Shown: in pieces, positions 6,945 through 8,707 of the stretch
Position numbering within the stretch: position 1 is the stretch's first letter
Layout of the letters: every line of letters begins with the position of its first letter
Assembly (NCBI GenBank): GCA_963169475.1
Contig: CAUJFT010000370.1
Coordinates: forward strand, 1-8,707
Direction of reading: 5' to 3'
Origin: Bacteroidota bacterium
GTDB lineage: Bacteria; Bacteroidota; Bacteroidia; J057
DNA: 8,707 nt
The notes under the pieces: model-generated
Seen by the model: only the letters and a program-made list of their open reading frames with translations
Told to the model about the DNA's origin: nothing
Databases searched by the model: none
Made by a program: the position numbers and the translations under genes

Positions 6945-6961
6945 ATGGGTTGATTTTATAC
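6945..6961 (+). repeat. Short dispersed direct repeat, copy 2
   Basis: ATGGGTTGATTTTATAC differs from 579-595 at a single base. It lies 68 bases from the REP-like copy here; the first copy lies 5 bases from its REP-like copy. The relative orientation of the two motifs differs between the two sites, so they do not form one simple duplicated block. Confidence 0.35.
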
Positions 6962-7077
6962 CATAGAGTTATACTTTTTGCCCTTTTTTAAAAAATGTCG
7001 GGTAGCGCGAAATGTATAGGCGTATATAGGTCTTATTCGGTTCATTTTATGCCCAAACCTTATTGCCGATGAAAAGC

Positions 7078-7095
7078 CCCCAAAAATACTTGGGG
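7078..7095. other. Perfect 6-bp hairpin CCCCAA/TTGGGG
   Basis: CCCCAA (7078-7083) and TTGGGG (7090-7095) form a perfect stem with the loop AAATAC. It lies about 80 bases upstream of the lipoprotein promoter box. No T-tract follows, so it is not an obvious terminator. It could be an operator-like dyad or nothing. Confidence 0.3.
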
Positions 7096-7173
7096 TATGG
7101 TCACCCTTTACCGAAGTTTTTGGATTAAATTAGAAATTTGATACAATCATTTTTTTATTAGAACGTTATCCTC

Positions 7174-7181
7174 TATATTTG
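7174..7181 (+). promoter_or_regulatory. Bacteroidota -7 box of the lipoprotein gene
   Basis: TATATTTG is an exact TAnnTTTG match, 16 bases before the first ATG of the lipoprotein gene. It predicts a transcript start near 7187 and a very short leader. No clear -33 TTG stands at 19-21 bases upstream; that stretch is a T-run. Confidence 0.6.
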
Positions 7182-7197
7182 AGGTCGAATTAACAAA

Positions 7198-7749
7198 ATG
7201 ATAAGTATGAAACATTTTTTTAAGGCAGTAATATTTTTTTTAATTGGAGTATCCGCGCTGTTTGTCCCCGGCTGCGAAAAGTGCGACCCTAATATCGGGG
7301 TAAAAGTAGGAGAGCAGTTTTTCACAATCACCTATTTAGACCAAGCAGGCGGAAACTACCTCACGAATGGAGCATGGGATTTATCGCTGGTAGAAGTTCA
7401 GGTAGATACTTCGGGAGGAAAAGCACCTGGCGCATTTGTCCCCTTGCCCCAAACTTTTGCAGATGGAAAGCTTGGACCCTTTTCTTATACCTCAAACTTT
7501 ATACAACCTATTGATAAGAAACCTAACTTGAATAGACTGCTTTCCAAAACCTACAAATACGATTATCATATCCGTAAAGGCTCTATCAATAATACCGAAG
7601 TAATCCGGGTAGAATTTAGGCTTACAGCCGACGATTGTAATCTAAAATGGAGTTCTCTCAAATTTTATAAAAAAGTAGGAGTTACACAATTTGAAGAGAT
7701 TACCGAATTTTCCGGAAACGAAAAAGCAGAAATTGTGTTTATCCAATAA
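7198..7749 (+). CDS. Small predicted lipoprotein of unknown function
   Basis: A 183-residue protein with a lipoprotein signal peptide: M-K-H-F-F-K, a hydrophobic core (about residues 10-22) and a lipobox-like F-V-P-G-C26. Processing would leave a diacylated Cys26 followed by E-K-C-D-P; the acidic and charged residues after the Cys do not settle which membrane it goes to. The mature part of about 158 residues is rich in beta-strand-like alternation and aromatic residues, with no domain I recognise. Cys29 and a late Cys in the D-D-C-N stretch could form a disulfide. Two starts are possible, ATG at 7198 or at 7207; the latter gives the more typical M-K-H-F-F-K start and Cys23. The gene has its own -7 box and a strong terminator, so it is probably transcribed alone. 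Confidence 0.75.
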   Translation: MISMKHFFKAVIFFLIGVSALFVPGCEKCDPNIGVKVGEQFFTITYLDQAGGNYLTNGAWDLSLVEVQVDTSGGKAPGAFVPLPQTFADGKLGPFSYTSNFIQPIDKKPNLNRLLSKTYKYDYHIRKGSINNTEVIRVEFRLTADDCNLKWSSLKFYKKVGVTQFEEITEFSGNEKAEIVFIQ

Positions 7750-7760
7750 CTAAATATTTA

Positions 7761-7807
7761 AGCCCCGAAAAAGCCTTCTTGTTTTCTAACGAAGGCTTTT
7801 TCGGGCT
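7761..7807 (+). terminator. Strong rho-independent terminator after the lipoprotein gene
   Basis: AGCCCCGAAAAAGCCTTC (7761-7778) pairs with GAAGGCTTTTTCGGGCT (7791-7807), with one unpaired C, around a 12-base loop. ATATATTTTT follows. It begins 11 bases after the stop codon. The A-run/T-run inside the stem may let it work in both directions. Confidence 0.9.
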
Positions 7808-7845
7808 ATATATTTTTGATAAAATAGGCTTAGACACGATGCGCT

Positions 7846-7874
7846 AAAAAAAACATGTTTTTTTTTAAAAAAAA
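7846..7874. repeat. Homopolymer tracts A8-CATG-T9-A8
   Basis: Eight A, CATG, nine T, then eight A. The first 20 bases form a perfect dyad centred on CATG. The T9-A8 part covers the place where a -33 element would lie for the -7 box at 7889-7896. Such tracts are stiff or bent DNA and are prone to slippage. Confidence 0.8.
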
Positions 7875-7888
7875 TTATGATTATTTTC

Positions 7889-7896
7889 TAACTTTG
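7889..7896 (+). promoter_or_regulatory. Bacteroidota -7 box of the last gene
   Basis: TAACTTTG is an exact TAnnTTTG match, 77 bases ahead of the ATG at 7974. There is no TTG at -33; instead a T9-A8 tract occupies that position. The leader would contain a small hairpin, GTGTT-AGTA-AACAC (7909-7922), of unknown importance. Confidence 0.6.
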
Positions 7897-7973
7897 CCGA
7901 ACTTACTTGTGTTAGTAAACACTACGTTACTCGAAGAAACCTTAAATCTATTTAAAAAACCAAAAAATGTTTT

Positions 7974-8707
7974 ATGGCAGCTGACCAAAAATACAAATTT
8001 AAAGAACTAAAAGTATATTCTTCCACTGAATGGCTTGCTGACGGACAAAAGAAATACAGAAGGGTTTTTGATTCTGAAGAAGTTACTTATATGTATGCCG
8101 AATTTTCTTTTTTTAATAAAAAATTCGATGAAGAGGTATGGATGGCTAATATCCAAATGAAAGCATTCTCTACGGAATCTAAAAAGAAGAAAAAAGAGCT
8201 ATGCAGTATTGATGTGAAGAAGGAAGTCCCCACCGACCAAAATGTTATTTTTGCCAGAGAAGGCTGGGGTATGGACCAGCCCGGTAAGTTTTGGACTGAA
8301 GGAGAATATTGTTGGGAGGCATATATTGACGGGACGCTTGTCGGCAGCCAATTTTTTTATGTATACTCTGGCGGAGTGGTGAATGCTACCGAGAATAAAT
8401 ACCTCTCTATTCAGTCAGTGAAGCTATATAGCGGACCCGATAAAGGAGTACTACCTGCTGATAGAGTATATTATACACAATTTGACGCAAAATCTACTCA
8501 ATATATCTGGGGAGAATTTACCGCCAAGAACCTAATGAATATCAATTGGCAGTGTGAGCTATTCTTCTATTTTTACAATGATGCAAGGCAGTTAAAAGGC
8601 AAGACCACCGAACTCGTTTCAATTTCCTCTGGTCAAGAAACATTTACCATCGCTTCCGGCTGGGGTTCTGACCACAGAGGTACATGGTTTGTAGATAATT
8701 ATACCCT
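7974..8707 (+). CDS. N-terminal part of a tandem-domain protein, possibly a Bacteroidota AAA-ATPase (partial)
   Basis: The frame runs open for 244 codons from the ATG at 7974 to the window end, with no stop, so it is 3'-truncated. It starts M-A-A-D-Q-K-Y-K-F-K with no signal peptide or membrane segment, so the product is probably cytosolic. Two related domains are visible. The first (about residues 11-131) runs K-V-Y-S-S ... Y-A-E-F-S-F-F-N-K ... G-W-G-M-D-Q-P-G-K-F-W-T-E-G-E-Y. The second (from about 148) runs K-L-Y-S-G ... W-G-E-F-T-A-K-N ... G-W-G-S-D-H-R-G-T-W-F-V-D-N-Y. The W-G-x-D-x-x-G-x-(F/W) signature occurs at the same place in both, suggesting beta-sandwich repeats. From memory, this type of N-terminus precedes an AAA-ATPase (SpoVK/CbxX-like) module in Bacteroidota proteins; no Walker motif is inside the window, so this is inference. 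An ATG at 7967 is out of frame and stops after five codons. Confidence 0.65.
   Translation, partial: MAADQKYKFKELKVYSSTEWLADGQKKYRRVFDSEEVTYMYAEFSFFNKKFDEEVWMANIQMKAFSTESKKKKKELCSIDVKKEVPTDQNVIFAREGWGMDQPGKFWTEGEYCWEAYIDGTLVGSQFFYVYSGGVVNATENKYLSIQSVKLYSGPDKGVLPADRVYYTQFDAKSTQYIWGEFTAKNLMNINWQCELFFYFYNDARQLKGKTTELVSISSGQETFTIASGWGSDHRGTWFVDNYT

Larger units (their letters stand above)
6794..7197. other. 404-bp intergenic region with repeats and hairpins
   Basis: No convincing gene. It contains a weak AT-rich hairpin just after the preceding stop (6796-6821), an inverted copy of the REP-like repeat (6847-6876), a short direct repeat (6945-6961), a CCCCAA-AAATAC-TTGGGG hairpin (7078-7095) and the promoter of the next gene (7174-7181). 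A 33-codon ORF starting in the REP-like repeat is probably fortuitous. Confidence 0.6.

Noticed and set aside
6851..6952. 33-codon ORF beginning in the REP-like repeat
   Set aside because: It starts inside a dispersed repeat, has no ribosome site or promoter, and shows no recognisable features.

Overview
The window suggests a low-GC member of the Bacteroidota. Three things point there: an extracellular protein ending in a type IX secretion (Por) C-terminal sorting domain; several upstream regions with the TAnnTTTG -7 box used by the Bacteroidota primary sigma factor; and start codons without clear Shine-Dalgarno sequences. A cytophagal or flexibacter-like lineage is possible, but the sequence does not settle the genus. 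All clear genes read on the + strand.

Left part (1-760): mostly non-coding. It holds a possible leftward gene start at the extreme edge, a doubtful 53-codon ORF, two mutually exclusive hairpins and one copy of a dispersed REP-like repeat. Then comes sppA (761-2575), a double-domain membrane-anchored signal peptide peptidase with both catalytic residues visible, closed by a near-perfect 21-bp terminator hairpin.

Middle (2702-4762): a textbook Bacteroidota promoter leads into a two-gene operon. It encodes a soluble SPFH/band 7 protein with a long coiled coil and, 6 bp downstream, a divergent NAD kinase of the mitochondrial NADK2-like type whose GGDG motif reads GQDG. This is the least explained pair in the window and the best candidate for an undescribed system.

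Right part (5021-8707): three single genes follow. The first is a secreted protein with a conserved Cys-containing N-terminal domain, a beta-propeller-like repeat region and a T9SS sorting domain. The second is a small lipoprotein with a strong terminator. The third is the 5' part of a cytosolic protein with two tandem copies of a Trp/Gly-rich domain, cut by the window end; it may be the N-terminus of a Bacteroidota AAA-ATPase. The 404-bp gap before the lipoprotein gene carries a second, inverted copy of the REP-like repeat and a short direct match to the left intergenic region.

No rRNA, tRNA, CRISPR array or intact insertion sequence was seen.
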